From Gordoniibacillus chartarius (lineage in GTDB: Bacteria > Bacillota > Bacilli > Paenibacillales > NBRC-103111), in NCBI RefSeq assembly GCF_042432825.1, contig NZ_JBHLWN010000077.1:62001-126000 (forward strand): DNA of 64,000 nt, read 5' to 3'. Positions within the stretch are counted from its first letter, which is position 1. The number at the start of each line of letters is the position of its first letter. Of the stretch, positions 1 to 8,970 are shown piece by piece. A program made the position numbers and the translations under genes. Under the pieces are notes generated by a model, which worked only from the letters and a program-made list of their open reading frames with translations, was not told the DNA's origin and did not search any database.

Positions 1-669
1 GCCTATCTCCGCACCAAGCCATTGATAACCTTTCATCAGCGGCGGCAGCTTGCGGAACACTTCCTTCTCGTCGAGCTCCTGCTCGATCAGCTGAAGTCCG
101 TCGATACGGTGCGTCGGAAGCGGTTGAACGCCGAACCGGTCCGTAATGACTTGCTTACGGCGAAGCATCGTGTAGATCAATTTCAAGTCCTCCAGCGAGG
201 ACATATGGATACTGGCGCAGCCGATCAGATGATCGTAGCCGCGTTCCGTTATGTACGTTGCAATGCCTTCCCACAGCATCTGAATCGCTTTGCCGCCTCT
301 GTACGCTGGCGCTATGCAGCTTCTTCCGAGCTCCAATGTATGTTCCTTGCTGGGCGTGAAGGCGGACAAGTCGAATTCCGTCTCCGAATAAAAACCGATA
401 TTACGCTGGGCAACGTCCCCGGGGAGCAGCCGATAGGTACCGACGACACGATCCAGGACGGCATCCTTCACAATCAGATGATCGCAATAGGCGTCGTACT
501 CATCTTGCTCGAGCCCGGTTTCCGACCGCATCCTCATGTTCTTCTCTTCTTCTACAAACACTTCGTAACGGAGACGCAGAGCCTGCTCCACTTCTTCAGT
601 GCTGTCGGCCAGCTTCATGATCAGCTGTGAAGGCTGGGGACGTAGTGCTTCCATTAAAGCACCGTTCAT
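1..669 (-). CDS. GNAT-type N-acyltransferase (PF13444-like), 3' end outside window
   Basis: 223 residues are visible and the reading frame runs off the left edge, so the C-terminus is missing. The start is ATG at 669, preceded by GAAGGG about 11 nt upstream. Motifs include LRYEVFVEEE near residue 29, TYRLLPGD, and ELGRSCIAPAYRGG, the layout of the hemolysin-like / acyl-homoserine-lactone-synthase-like GNAT family (related to OlsB ornithine lipid acyltransferases). In that family the ELGR block and the Arg-Gly pair form the acyl-donor pocket. The acceptor substrate cannot be told from sequence. It is divergent from tlp. Family call firm, substrate unknown. Confidence 0.8.
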   Translation of the reverse strand, partial: MNGALMEALRPQPSQLIMKLADSTEEVEQALRLRYEVFVEEEKNMRMRSETGLEQDEYDAYCDHLIVKDAVLDRVVGTYRLLPGDVAQRNIGFYSETEFDLSAFTPSKEHTLELGRSCIAPAYRGGKAIQMLWEGIATYITERGYDHLIGCASIHMSSLEDLKLIYTMLRRKQVITDRFGVQPLPTHRIDGLQLIEQELDEKEVFRKLPPLMKGYQWLGAEIG

Positions 670-787
670 CGATGGTCACGCCCTTCGGTTTGTAATAACA
701 AGAGCGTACCACCGGATTATTAAGATGACGTTTACTTGCCGTTAAGGTTTTGTGTAGTTTGAAGGCGGAAGCGCCCTCCCCGCTGTA

Positions 788-818
788 CGTATATTTGGCG
801 GCGCGGAGCAGCATTTTA
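788..818 (+). promoter_or_regulatory. Candidate sigma-G promoter of tlp
   Basis: CGTATA (788-793), an 18-nt spacer, then CATTTTA (812-818). This fits the forespore sigma-G/F consensus TGHATA-N18-CATNHTA with one mismatch in the -35. It lies 45 nt upstream of the tlp start. tlp is a sigma-G gene in B. subtilis, so role and sequence agree. Confidence 0.6.
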
Positions 819-863
819 TATTCGTAATACCCAAATTGATCATGCGTAAGGAGGGACATTCCA

Positions 864-1079
864 ATGGCCAAACCGGATAACCGCGCCGACAATGTCGAGC
901 ACCTGCAGGAGAGCATCCAGAACACGATTGAAAATCTGGAAGAAGCGGAAGATTACCTCGACGAGCATGCCGACGAAATCAGTGCGACCGAATACGAGCA
1001 GATCGCATCGAAGAACGAGCGCCGCCGCGAGAGCATCGAAGGCTTCCGCAGAGAAATCAAGGACGAAGCGAACAGCTAA
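864..1079 (+). CDS. tlp: Small acid-soluble spore protein Tlp
   Basis: 71-residue acidic, Glu/Asn-rich helical protein starting MAKPDNR and ending in the family signature RRESIEGFRREIKDEA. Tlp is a minor small acid-soluble spore protein made in the forespore. Its length equals the family norm. The ribosome binding site is AAGGAGGG 8 nt before ATG. It sits alone between a candidate sigma-G promoter and a strong bidirectional terminator, so it is probably monocistronic and sporulation-specific. Confidence 0.93.
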   Translation: MAKPDNRADNVEHLQESIQNTIENLEEAEDYLDEHADEISATEYEQIASKNERRRESIEGFRREIKDEANS

Positions 1080-1092
1080 TCGGGCGCAAACG

Positions 1093-1139
1093 AAAAAGCA
1101 TCCGTCCGCGATCGAGATCGCGGTACGGATGCTTTTTTT
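1093..1139. terminator. Bidirectional rho-independent terminator between tlp and rnz
   Basis: Inverted repeat GCATCCGT...ACGGATGC (1098-1132) with a second inner stem of GCGATC/GATCGC. It is flanked by AAAAA on the left and TTTTTTT on the right, so it can end both convergent transcripts. Confidence 0.9.
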
Positions 1140-1140
1140 G

Positions 1141-2091
1141 TCATAACGCTCCCGCCGGTTTACGGGCAATCGTGTAGCTGAAATGATCGTGTGCGAGATG
1201 TGTGTCTGCATGCAGTTCTTGCGCCTCGTGAAGGAGCACGTCCGCTTCCTCCTCCTGGTAGCGCGAGGAAATATGCGTCAGAATGAGCGTGCCTGCCCCG
1301 GCCTCCCCGGCCACGCGCGCGGCATCCACCGAAGTGGAATGGTCGTAAGCAAGCGCCAGCTCCTGGCGGTTCTGCGCGAACGTCGCTTCGTGCACAAGCA
1401 CGTCGGCGCCGCGGGCCAGCTCCCTGGCGCCGTCGCAATAGCGGGTGTCGCCGAGAATGACGACCGTGCGCCCGGCGATCGGCGGTCCGATGACGTCGGC
1501 GCTGCGAACGACGGTTCCGTCCGGGAGCGTGACATCCTGTCCGCTCTTCAGCCTGCCGTACAGCGGTCCGCTCGGCAAGCCGAGCTCCCGCAGCTTGTCC
1601 GTGAGCAGCTTGCCCGGCATGTCCTTCTCCTCAATCCGGTAGCCCCAGCATTCAACCCGATGCTCCAGCCGCATCGCGGTCACCCGGAAGGCGTCGTCTT
1701 CCCAGACGAGTCCCTCCTCTTCCAGTTCGACAATCTCGAGCGGATAAGCCAGATGCGCATCGCTGACCAGCAGCGACGTTTCGACAAAAGCGCGCAGCCC
1801 CTTCGGTCCGTACATCGAAAGCGGCGTATCTCCGCCTTGGTATGACCGGCTCGTCAATGCGCCGGGAAGGCCGTATATATGATCTCCGTGAAGATGCGTA
1901 ATGAAGAGCTTCTCCAGCTTGCCGATCTTCACCGGCGATTTCAGCGCCTGGTGCTGTGTCCCTTCCCCGCAATCGAACATCCAGCAGGTTCCGCGCTCCG
2001 CCAGCAGATTGAGCACGATCGACGTTACATTGCGCCGTTTGGAGGGCATCCCCGCACCGGTTCCTAGAAAATAAAGCTCCAACCTCGGCAC
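1141..2091 (-). CDS. rnz: Ribonuclease Z (tRNA 3' endonuclease)
   Basis: 316 residues. Metallo-beta-lactamase fold zinc phosphodiesterase that trims tRNA 3' trailers. The zinc motif HLHGDHIYGLPG, the later GDTRYC aspartate, HEATF, and the C-terminal histidine in LTHISSRY are all present, and the N-terminus ELYFLGTGAG is the family start. A longer frame reaches 2169, but the GTG at 2091 has a CGGAG ribosome binding site 7 nt upstream and gives the usual ~310-residue length. Convergent with tlp. Confidence 0.93.
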   Translation of the reverse strand: MPRLELYFLGTGAGMPSKRRNVTSIVLNLLAERGTCWMFDCGEGTQHQALKSPVKIGKLEKLFITHLHGDHIYGLPGALTSRSYQGGDTPLSMYGPKGLRAFVETSLLVSDAHLAYPLEIVELEEEGLVWEDDAFRVTAMRLEHRVECWGYRIEEKDMPGKLLTDKLRELGLPSGPLYGRLKSGQDVTLPDGTVVRSADVIGPPIAGRTVVILGDTRYCDGARELARGADVLVHEATFAQNRQELALAYDHSTSVDAARVAGEAGAGTLILTHISSRYQEEEADVLLHEAQELHADTHLAHDHFSYTIARKPAGAL

Positions 2092-2228
2092 CCCGTTTCT
2101 CCGTGATGTCCCATTCATCCTAGTGGAAAATGCCGCCAAAGTCAAACACCGCGAAGCACCCGCGCGCATGGAAAGGGTGAAATTGCGAACGCTATGATGA
2201 GCATGAATTTTCCCTTGGAGGATGATCG

Positions 2229-3365
2229 ATGAAAGCCGTCACTTATCAGCACCCGAAAGAAATTGAAGTCAAGCAGATGCCCGACCCGAAGCTGGAGCGA
2301 GCGGACGATATCATCGTTCGGGTGACGACAACCGCGATTTGCGGCTCGGACCTTCATCTTGTGCACGGACTCGTACCCGGCTTATACAAGGACTACGTTA
2401 TCGGCCATGAGCCGGTGGGCATCGTCGAAGAGGTCGGCAAGGATGTTACTAAGGTGCGCAAAGGCGACCGCGTCGTCATCCCGTTCAACGTCTCTTGCGG
2501 TGTGTGCCGGTATTGCAGCGCCGGCCAGGAATCCCAATGCGACAATTCCAACCCGCACGGTGAATCAGGAGCCTACCTCGGTTATTCCGATACGTACGGC
2601 GGCTATCCGGGCGGTCAAGCCGAGCTGCTGAGGGTTCCATACGCCAATTTCATGCCGTTCGTCATCCCGGAGCACAGCGAAGTGACGGATGAGCAGGCCG
2701 TAATGTTATCCGATGTGCTGCCTACAGCCTATTGGAGCGTCGACAACGCGGGGGTGAAGGATGGCGATACCGTCATCGTGCTCGGCTGCGGCCCCATCGG
2801 CCTCATGACCCAAAAGTTCGCCTGGCTGAAAGGCGCGAAGCGCGTCATTGCAGTCGACTACTTGCCATATCGGCTACAGCAGGCGAAAGCCATGAATCTG
2901 GTCGAAACGTTCAATATCGAAGACTTCGAGGGCATCGGCGACCATTTAAAGGAAATTACGGGCGGCGGCGCGGATGTCGTCATCGACTGCGTCGGCTTGG
3001 ACGGCAAGCGCACTGTACTCGAATGGGTAGAGACCGCACTCATGCTGCAGGGCGGCTCCATGGGCGCGATTCAAATCGCTTCCCAATGCGTCCGAAAGTC
3101 CGGCACGATTCACTTGACAGGCGTGTACGGCTTGCGTTACAACGCCTTCCCCCTCGGCGATCTGTTTTCCCGCAATATTACCCTGAAGATGGGGCAAGCT
3201 CCCGTTATCCATTACATGCCTTACTTGTTCGAATTGATCGAATCCGGGCGTATCGACCCATCTGCGATCATCACGCACAGGCTGCCGCTCGATCAGGCGA
3301 AGCATGCCTACAACCTATTCGACCATAAGCAGGAAGACTGCATCAAGGTCATTCTTAACCCGTAA
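2229..3365 (+). CDS. Zinc-dependent alcohol dehydrogenase (MDR family)
   Basis: 378-residue medium-chain dehydrogenase/reductase. Catalytic zinc ligands appear in AICGSDLHL and GHEPVG. The structural zinc lobe is CGVCRYCSAGQESQC, and the NAD-binding Rossmann motif is VLGCGPIGLM. The length and the inserted lobe around the structural zinc resemble the glutathione-independent formaldehyde dehydrogenase-like subgroup, which oxidises small alcohols or aldehydes. The true substrate is not inferable. GGAGG lies 7 nt before ATG. It stands alone, convergent with metH. Confidence 0.85.
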   Translation: MKAVTYQHPKEIEVKQMPDPKLERADDIIVRVTTTAICGSDLHLVHGLVPGLYKDYVIGHEPVGIVEEVGKDVTKVRKGDRVVIPFNVSCGVCRYCSAGQESQCDNSNPHGESGAYLGYSDTYGGYPGGQAELLRVPYANFMPFVIPEHSEVTDEQAVMLSDVLPTAYWSVDNAGVKDGDTVIVLGCGPIGLMTQKFAWLKGAKRVIAVDYLPYRLQQAKAMNLVETFNIEDFEGIGDHLKEITGGGADVVIDCVGLDGKRTVLEWVETALMLQGGSMGAIQIASQCVRKSGTIHLTGVYGLRYNAFPLGDLFSRNITLKMGQAPVIHYMPYLFELIESGRIDPSAIITHRLPLDQAKHAYNLFDHKQEDCIKVILNP

Positions 3366-3403
3366 AACAAGTCCCCCGCTTATCGGAGAAATATTCCTTA
3401 TTC

Positions 3404-3440
3404 AAAAAATAAAGCCTGAGCAGCGTCGCGCCGCTCAGGC
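3404..3440 (-). terminator. metH terminator
   Basis: Stem GCCTGAGC/GCTCAGGC (3414-3440) followed, reading on the minus strand, by TTTATTTTTTG. No T-run follows on the plus strand, so it serves metH rather than the dehydrogenase. Confidence 0.85.
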
Positions 3441-3455
3441 CGATGTTACGCGGAT

Positions 3456-6400
3456 TTATACTTTCTCCACGTTGAAATATCTCGCCTCCGGATGCGCGAA
3501 GACGATCGCGGACACCGACGCCTCAGGCTCCATCATCGAGCCTTCCGTCAAGTCTACGCCGATATCGGCCGGCTGCATAAGCGCGAACAGCTTCTGCTGA
3601 TCGTCGAGGTCCGGACACGCCGGATAGCCGAACGAGAACCGCTGTCCGACATATTTGGCCCCGAACCGCTCCTGCATCGTCATATCGGCCCGATCCGGAA
3701 TGCCCCATACATCGCGCATGATATGGTGAATGCGCTCGGCGAACCCTTCCGCCGTCTCCAGCGCGGCCGCTTGCAGCGCATGCGAGCGCAGGTAGTCGCC
3801 CTTTTCCCGCCACTCACGGGCAAGCTCGGAAATACCCGCGCCCGCCGTGACGACAAGGAAGCCGACATAATCCATTTCGCCGCTGTCGACGGAGCGCAAA
3901 TAGTCGGCCAGGCACAAATACGGCTCCGTCTCCTGCCGCGGGAACGAGAACGTCTGCAGCACGGTCTTGCTGTCGGCCGGATCGTAAACGATCACATCGT
4001 TGCCCTTCGATTGCGCCGGGAAGAAGCGGTACATCGCCTGCGCCTTAATGATGCCGTTCGATTGCGCCTCCTGGAATATCCCGTCTACGGTCTCTTTTAG
4101 CTGCAGCGCCTTCGGATCCTTGTCCTCCAGCAGCTTCTCGACCTTGCCTTTAAGCCCCAAGTGATGGCCGAGCAGCATTTGCATATTGACATACGGCAAA
4201 ATATGTCCGATCGGATAGTCGCGCAGCACGTGCCGCTCGAGATCCGGCGGAATGCGGACCGGCACATCGCGGGATACGGATGATGTGTAGACGCGCGTCA
4301 GCTTCGGCATTTCGCTCTCCGCCTTACCCGCCTCCTTGACGTCCGACTCCTTGCTCTCGCGCAGCTCTTGAATGAGCCGCATGCGCTGCTCCGGATTGCT
4401 TAGCTTGTTGGCGATGTCGAGCCCGTCCATCGCATCCTTCGCGTACAAGACTAGTCCTTCATATTCCGGCGCGATTCGTGTCTTCGTAAATTTGCGGGTT
4501 AGCGCCGCACCGCCGACGAGAATCGGTACGTCGATGCCCGCGCCCCGCAAGTCCTGCGCCGTCACAACCATCTGCTGCGCCGATTTGACGAGCAGGCCGG
4601 ACAAGCCGATCGCATCAGGCTTCTCGCGGCGGTACGCCTCAATCAGCTGCTCCGGCGGCACCTTGATGCCGAGGTTGATGATCTGATAGCCGTTGTTCGA
4701 CAGGATGATCTCGACCAAGTTTTTGCCGATGTCGTGGACGTCGCCCTTGACGGTAGCCAGCACGATTTTTCCTTTCACGGCGCTCTCGGTCTTCTCCATA
4801 TGCGGCTCCAAATGCGCCACCGACGCCTTCATCACTTCGGCGCTCTGCAGCACCTCCGCAACGATCAGCTCGTTGTTGTTGAACAGGCGGCCGACCTCTT
4901 CCATCCCTTTCATCAGCGGACCGTTGATGATCTCAAGCGGCGCGTATTTCGTCAGCGCCTCGTCGAGGTCCGGGAACAGTCCTTCCTTGGTGCCTTCGAC
5001 GACGTACGAGCTCAGCCGCTCCTCCAGCGTCAGGTTGGACAGCTTTTCCTTCTTCTCGACCTTCTTCTCGCGGAAATGCGCCACGAATTTGGCCAACGTT
5101 TCGTCATTCGTATTATAAATCAGGTCCTCGGCCAGCTTGCGGTCCTCTTCCGAAATCGAAGCGTAGCGCTCCAGCTTCTCGGTGTTGACGATCGCGTAAT
5201 CGAGTCCCGCTTTCGTACAATGATACAAGTAAACCGAGTTCAGCACCTCGCGGCCGGCATCCGGCAAGCCGAACGAGATGTTCGACAGGCCCAGAATCGT
5301 CTTCGCCTTCGGGTACTTCTCCTTGATCATGCGGATGCCTTCGATCGTTTCGACAGCGGAGCCGATATACTGCGGATCGCCGGAGCCGACCGGAAACATG
5401 TTCGGGTCGAAGATAATATCTTCCGGATTCATCCCGTATTTGTTCGTCAGCAGGTCGTATGCGCGGTCGGCGACCTCCATCTTCGCCTGGCGCGATACCG
5501 CTTGGCCGCGCTCGTCGATCAGAATGCACACGACGGCGGCTCCGTATTTGTGAATGAGCGGAACGATGTTCTGGAACTTCGTCTCGCCATCCTCCAGGTT
5601 GATGGAGTTAATGATGGCCTTGCCCTGTGAATATTTCAGACCGAGCTCGATGATGTGATCGTAAGTCGAGTCGATCATGAGCGGCACTTTCACCTTCTTG
5701 ACGACCTGCTGCAGGAAGTTTTCCATCGCATACGCTTCGTCGATGTCCGTATCCTGCAAGTTGATGTCGACGACGTGAGCGCCGTTCTTCACCTGGTTGC
5801 GGGCGATTTCCGACGCTTCCTCGAACTTTCCTTCTTTAATGAGGCGCTTGAATTTCCGCGATCCGGATATGTTTGTCCGTTCTCCTACCATGATCGGCCG
5901 GTTGTCGTCTTCGATATAGACCGTTTCGATTCCGGATACCGCAGGCGGGTGGCTGCCTTCCTGAGCACGCGGCTTGTACTTCGCCATCGTTTCCGCCAAG
6001 GCGCGAATGTGCGCAGGCGTCGTACCGCAGCAGCCGCCGGCAATGTTGATCCAGCCCTGCTCGGCGAATGCAGCCATCTTCGCCGCGAGCGACTCCGGCG
6101 ATTCGTGGTAATGGCCGTTCTCATCCGGCAAGCCTGCGTTCGGATAGCAGCTGATCGCCGTTCCGGCGATGCCGGACAGCGTCCGAATATGGTCGCGCAT
6201 GAATTCCGGTCCGGTTGCGCAGTTAAGGCCGATGGAGATCGGATTCAGATGCTCGAGCGAGATAAAGAACGATTCGATGTTTTGCCCGGCCAGCGTCGTG
6301 CCCATCGGCTCGATCGTACCGGAAATCATGATCGGCAGCGTGATGCCGGTCGTCTCGAATGCGCGGCGAATGCCGATCGAAGCCGCCTTCACGTTCAGCG

Positions 6401-6899
6401 TGTCCTGCGAAGTTTCGACAAGAAGCGCGTCGACACCCGCTTCCACAAGAGCAAGCGCCTGCTCGTAGTAGCTTTCTTCCAGCTGCTCGAAAGTGATGCC
6501 GCCCGTAACGGAAAGCGTCTTCGTCGTCGGGCCGATCGCCCCGGCTACGTAACGCGGCCATTCCGGCGTCGAATATTCGTTCGCCGCTTCAATTGCCAGC
6601 TTCGCCGCAACAAGGTTCAGCTCCCGCGCGCGGTCCTGAAGGTCGTATTCGGCCAGGACGACGCTTGTCGAGCCGAATGTGTTCGTTTCGATAATATCCG
6701 AGCCTGCTTCGAAGTAGGCTCGGTGAATTTTCGATATGACATCGGGCCTTGTCAGAACGAGCATTTCGTTGCAGCCATCGAGCTCTTCCCCGCCGAAATC
6801 GGCGGCCGTCAAGTTCTCCTGCTGGATCATCGTTCCCATGGCGCCGTCGAGAATTAATATTTTTTGCTTCAGACGTTCTTGTAATGTCGGTTTGCTCAT
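3456..6899 (-). CDS. metH: Cobalamin-dependent methionine synthase
   Basis: 1147 residues, full-length MetH, transferring methyl from methyl-tetrahydrofolate to homocysteine. Domains in order: homocysteine-binding barrel (1-310; zinc ligands C227 and C290/C291 in GGCCGTTP); pterin-binding domain (~330-600, VGERTNISGSRKF); B12 cap (~620-700); B12-binding Rossmann domain with DVHDIG, base-off ligand His722; reactivation domain (~860-1147). The start ATG at 6899 follows GGAAGG. It is divergent from acireductone dioxygenase, linking methionine synthesis with salvage. No S-box or cobalamin riboswitch core was recognised in the 208-nt gap. Confidence 0.96.
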   Translation of the reverse strand: MSKPTLQERLKQKILILDGAMGTMIQQENLTAADFGGEELDGCNEMLVLTRPDVISKIHRAYFEAGSDIIETNTFGSTSVVLAEYDLQDRARELNLVAAKLAIEAANEYSTPEWPRYVAGAIGPTTKTLSVTGGITFEQLEESYYEQALALVEAGVDALLVETSQDTLNVKAASIGIRRAFETTGITLPIMISGTIEPMGTTLAGQNIESFFISLEHLNPISIGLNCATGPEFMRDHIRTLSGIAGTAISCYPNAGLPDENGHYHESPESLAAKMAAFAEQGWINIAGGCCGTTPAHIRALAETMAKYKPRAQEGSHPPAVSGIETVYIEDDNRPIMVGERTNISGSRKFKRLIKEGKFEEASEIARNQVKNGAHVVDINLQDTDIDEAYAMENFLQQVVKKVKVPLMIDSTYDHIIELGLKYSQGKAIINSINLEDGETKFQNIVPLIHKYGAAVVCILIDERGQAVSRQAKMEVADRAYDLLTNKYGMNPEDIIFDPNMFPVGSGDPQYIGSAVETIEGIRMIKEKYPKAKTILGLSNISFGLPDAGREVLNSVYLYHCTKAGLDYAIVNTEKLERYASISEEDRKLAEDLIYNTNDETLAKFVAHFREKKVEKKEKLSNLTLEERLSSYVVEGTKEGLFPDLDEALTKYAPLEIINGPLMKGMEEVGRLFNNNELIVAEVLQSAEVMKASVAHLEPHMEKTESAVKGKIVLATVKGDVHDIGKNLVEIILSNNGYQIINLGIKVPPEQLIEAYRREKPDAIGLSGLLVKSAQQMVVTAQDLRGAGIDVPILVGGAALTRKFTKTRIAPEYEGLVLYAKDAMDGLDIANKLSNPEQRMRLIQELRESKESDVKEAGKAESEMPKLTRVYTSSVSRDVPVRIPPDLERHVLRDYPIGHILPYVNMQMLLGHHLGLKGKVEKLLEDKDPKALQLKETVDGIFQEAQSNGIIKAQAMYRFFPAQSKGNDVIVYDPADSKTVLQTFSFPRQETEPYLCLADYLRSVDSGEMDYVGFLVVTAGAGISELAREWREKGDYLRSHALQAAALETAEGFAERIHHIMRDVWGIPDRADMTMQERFGAKYVGQRFSFGYPACPDLDDQQKLFALMQPADIGVDLTEGSMMEPEASVSAIVFAHPEARYFNVEKV

Positions 6900-7029
6900 C
6901 GCTTTCTACGTCCTTCCCCCGCAACCGTAAAATATGTCTATTAGTGTAGCAGAATCGCTCTCTGAAAGGAAGGCATTCCATTTTCTTTATTTCACATCCG
7001 AAATGTCGGAATAATATTGCCCGAATGCA

Positions 7030-7058
7030 TCGACAAACGGAACATTTTTCTCTATAAT
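7030..7058 (+). promoter_or_regulatory. Sigma-A promoter of mtnD
   Basis: TCGACA (7030-7035), a 17-nt spacer and a perfect TATAAT (7053-7058). The predicted transcription start lies ~45 nt before the mtnD start codon. Confidence 0.7.
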
Positions 7059-7107
7059 ACCTAATAATGACTGATGAATCCTACGATAATGAAAAGAGGT
7101 TGATCTC

Positions 7108-7647
7108 ATGGCAGAGATTCGCATCCGCAATACCGGCGAGCGCATTAGCGGCTTCGAGAATGTGAAGGCGTTCCTTGATAAGCAAAACGTACTGCACGAG
7201 AGATGGGACATGAGCAAGCTTCCCGAGCACCTGCGCGAGAAGTTCGTGCTGACCGACGAAGAGAAAGCCGAAGTTCTGGCATCGTTCGACGAAGAAATCA
7301 AGGACCTTGCCGCACGACGCGGCTACCAGATTTGGGACTTGATCTCCTTGTCCGATCAAACGCCGAACATCGAAGAGCTTCTTAAGAAGTTTGAGCAAGT
7401 GCACACGCATACTGAAGACGAAATCCGCGCCATCACGGCAGGTAAAGGCATCTTCATTATTAAGAGCGACGAAATCGGCTATTTCGACGTTGAGCTCGAA
7501 GCCGGCGATGTCATCTCCGTCCCTGAGAACACGAACCACTTCTTCACGTTGATGGATAACCGTCAAATCGTAGCCGTTCGCCTGTTTATCGAGAAGGACG
7601 GCTGGATCGCTTACAATGTGGACGATCCGGAGTACGTAAAAGCGTAA
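7108..7647 (+). CDS. mtnD: Acireductone dioxygenase
   Basis: 179-residue cupin metalloenzyme of the methionine salvage pathway. It cleaves acireductone to the keto-acid precursor of methionine (Fe form) or to an off-pathway product (Ni form). Metal ligands are visible as VHTHTEDEIRAI and the distal histidine of NTNHFF. The ribosome binding site is AAAAGAGG, 9 nt from ATG. The rest of the salvage operon is not in the window; mtnD stands alone opposite metH with its own promoter and terminator. Confidence 0.94.
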   Translation: MAEIRIRNTGERISGFENVKAFLDKQNVLHERWDMSKLPEHLREKFVLTDEEKAEVLASFDEEIKDLAARRGYQIWDLISLSDQTPNIEELLKKFEQVHTHTEDEIRAITAGKGIFIIKSDEIGYFDVELEAGDVISVPENTNHFFTLMDNRQIVAVRLFIEKDGWIAYNVDDPEYVKA

Positions 7648-7672
7648 GCTACTGAGACAATAGGAGACTTCT

Positions 7673-7710
7673 AGCCGGTGTCGGTGAATTGCCGATATCG
7701 GCTTTTTTTG
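7673..7710 (+). terminator. mtnD terminator
   Basis: Imperfect stem AGCCGGTGTCGG/GCCGATATCGGCT followed by TTTTTTT, 25 nt after the mtnD stop. Confidence 0.85.
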
Positions 7711-7738
7711 TGCGAAACCGGCGCGTCTGCGCCGTGCA

Positions 7739-7781
7739 AAAAAGAAAGACCGGAAGCCGCAGCCTTCGGTCTTTCTTTCTT
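7739..7781 (-). terminator. Terminator of the HAD hydrolase operon
   Basis: Stem AAAGAAAGACCGAAGG / CTTCCGGTCTTTCTTT on the minus strand, followed by TTTTTTG. Its symmetry means it could also back up the mtnD terminator. Confidence 0.8.
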
Positions 7782-7804
7782 AGGAATATTTTGTAGTAGT
7801 GCTG

Positions 7805-8620
7805 TTAACCAAGCGAATGAATAATCGGTAAAATATCTTCCAGCCGCTGTACCCTGTGCTTCGGTACGATAACGTCCGCCGCCGGGATGATGCCGTTCGG
7901 CGAGCCGGCGTCGTGGTGATCGATCCAGATGTTGGTCATGCCGATTTGATTGGAGCCGAGAATGTCCGTCGTCAGCTTGTCGCCGATCATCACGCCTTCC
8001 TCCGGAGAGATGCCGAGCAGTCCCAAGGCGTGATGGAACAATGCCGAGGACGGCTTTCCTTCCCCGAAGCTGCCGGAAATGACGATATGATCGAAATAGC
8101 CCGCGAGCTCCGGTACACCGTCCAGCTTCTCCTGCTGCAAATCGGGTGCCCCGTTCGTCAGCAGCAGCAGCTTATAGTCGGCGCGTAATTGCTGCAGCAC
8201 ACGGAATGTCGAATCATAGACATACGGCCGGGCGCGGCGCTCCTTCGGGAACTGTTCGCCAAGCTCGCGGCCAAGCGCCGGGTTGTCCACTCCGAGACGT
8301 GCAAGCCCCCCGGTCCAAGCTGCCGTTCGGTATCCCGGCGCCAGCTCCTGGAGCTTCCGGAACATCGGATGATCGCCTCCGGTAAAATTCGCCCAAAGTC
8401 CTTCGAACGGATTAATGCCGATCATCTTCGTAAACGGATATGTCTCGAAGCCCTCATATAAGTGGCGCGCCTCCGCTCTGACCGCTTCTTCCAGAAGCTT
8501 CGGGTCGACGCCGGTTCGTTGCGATGCCGTTTGGCACGTCGCTTCGAAAGCCTCCTTCACGCTGCGATCATCCCACAGCAGCGTATCGTCCAAGTCAAAC
8601 AAAACCGCTTGCAGCTTCAT
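7805..8620 (-). CDS. HAD-superfamily phosphohydrolase
   Basis: 271 residues, subfamily IA HAD fold. Motif I is FDLDDTLLWDD (nucleophile and acid aspartates), motif II LLTNGA, motif III the lysine of GEGKPSS, motif IV MIGDKLTTDILG. Residues ~18-100 form the helical cap. It resembles the YjjG/5'-nucleotidase-like group that dephosphorylates small metabolites; the actual substrate is unknown. Its ATG lies one base after the TGA of the upstream DUF896 gene, so the two are translationally coupled. Confidence 0.85.
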   Translation of the reverse strand: MKLQAVLFDLDDTLLWDDRSVKEAFEATCQTASQRTGVDPKLLEEAVRAEARHLYEGFETYPFTKMIGINPFEGLWANFTGGDHPMFRKLQELAPGYRTAAWTGGLARLGVDNPALGRELGEQFPKERRARPYVYDSTFRVLQQLRADYKLLLLTNGAPDLQQEKLDGVPELAGYFDHIVISGSFGEGKPSSALFHHALGLLGISPEEGVMIGDKLTTDILGSNQIGMTNIWIDHHDAGSPNGIIPAADVIVPKHRVQRLEDILPIIHSLG

Positions 8621-8621
8621 C

Positions 8622-8819
8622 TCAGTTCTCCCTCTTCGTCTTATCCTCTTCGTCTACGAATTTAATCGATTCCAGCTGCTGACGCAAGTTGGATTTGAAT
8701 GCTTGAATATATCGGCTTCGGAGCTCGTTGCGCTCGTCAATTTCTTCATCCGTCAATCCGACTGTTTTCGCTTTGCGCGCCAGCTCGTTGATTCGCTGTA
8801 CGGTTTGCTCCGCATCCAT
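8622..8819 (-). CDS. DUF896 (UPF0291, YnzC-like) protein
   Basis: 65-residue charged helical protein with the family core INELARKAK and LRSRYIQAFKSN. In B. subtilis the homologue ynzC lies in the SOS operon with yneA. Here it follows yneA on the same strand, but a terminator intervenes, so it probably has its own promoter; TTGACA at 8876-8881 with a poor -10 (CAAAGT) is the only candidate. AGGAGGG precedes the ATG. Molecular function is not established. Confidence 0.88.
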   Translation of the reverse strand: MDAEQTVQRINELARKAKTVGLTDEEIDERNELRSRYIQAFKSNLRQQLESIKFVDEEDKTKREN

Positions 8820-8895
8820 GTTGTCAGCCCTCCTGCAGATGTTATGCTTCTTACTTTGCCACCCTCCGATGGCATTGTCAAGCTTACGGCCGCTT

Positions 8896-8932
8896 TAAAA
8901 AACGAAAAGGAACGCCGGTCTCCCAGCGTTCC
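8896..8932 (-). terminator. Terminator of the yneA-like gene
   Basis: Stem GGAACGC/GCGTTCC (8909-8932) followed on the minus strand by TTTTCGTTTTTT. Confidence 0.8.
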
Positions 8933-8970
8933 CTTCACTATATAGAGTGAATAAGATCATAGAGCCTCTC

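Noticed and set aside
22..630. Plus-strand frame at the left edge
   Set aside because: It is the shadow of the partial GNAT acyltransferase on the minus strand.
6900..7107. Possible S-box or cobalamin riboswitch between metH and mtnD
   Set aside because: No recognisable riboswitch core or terminator/antiterminator hairpins; only a sigma-A promoter for mtnD was found.
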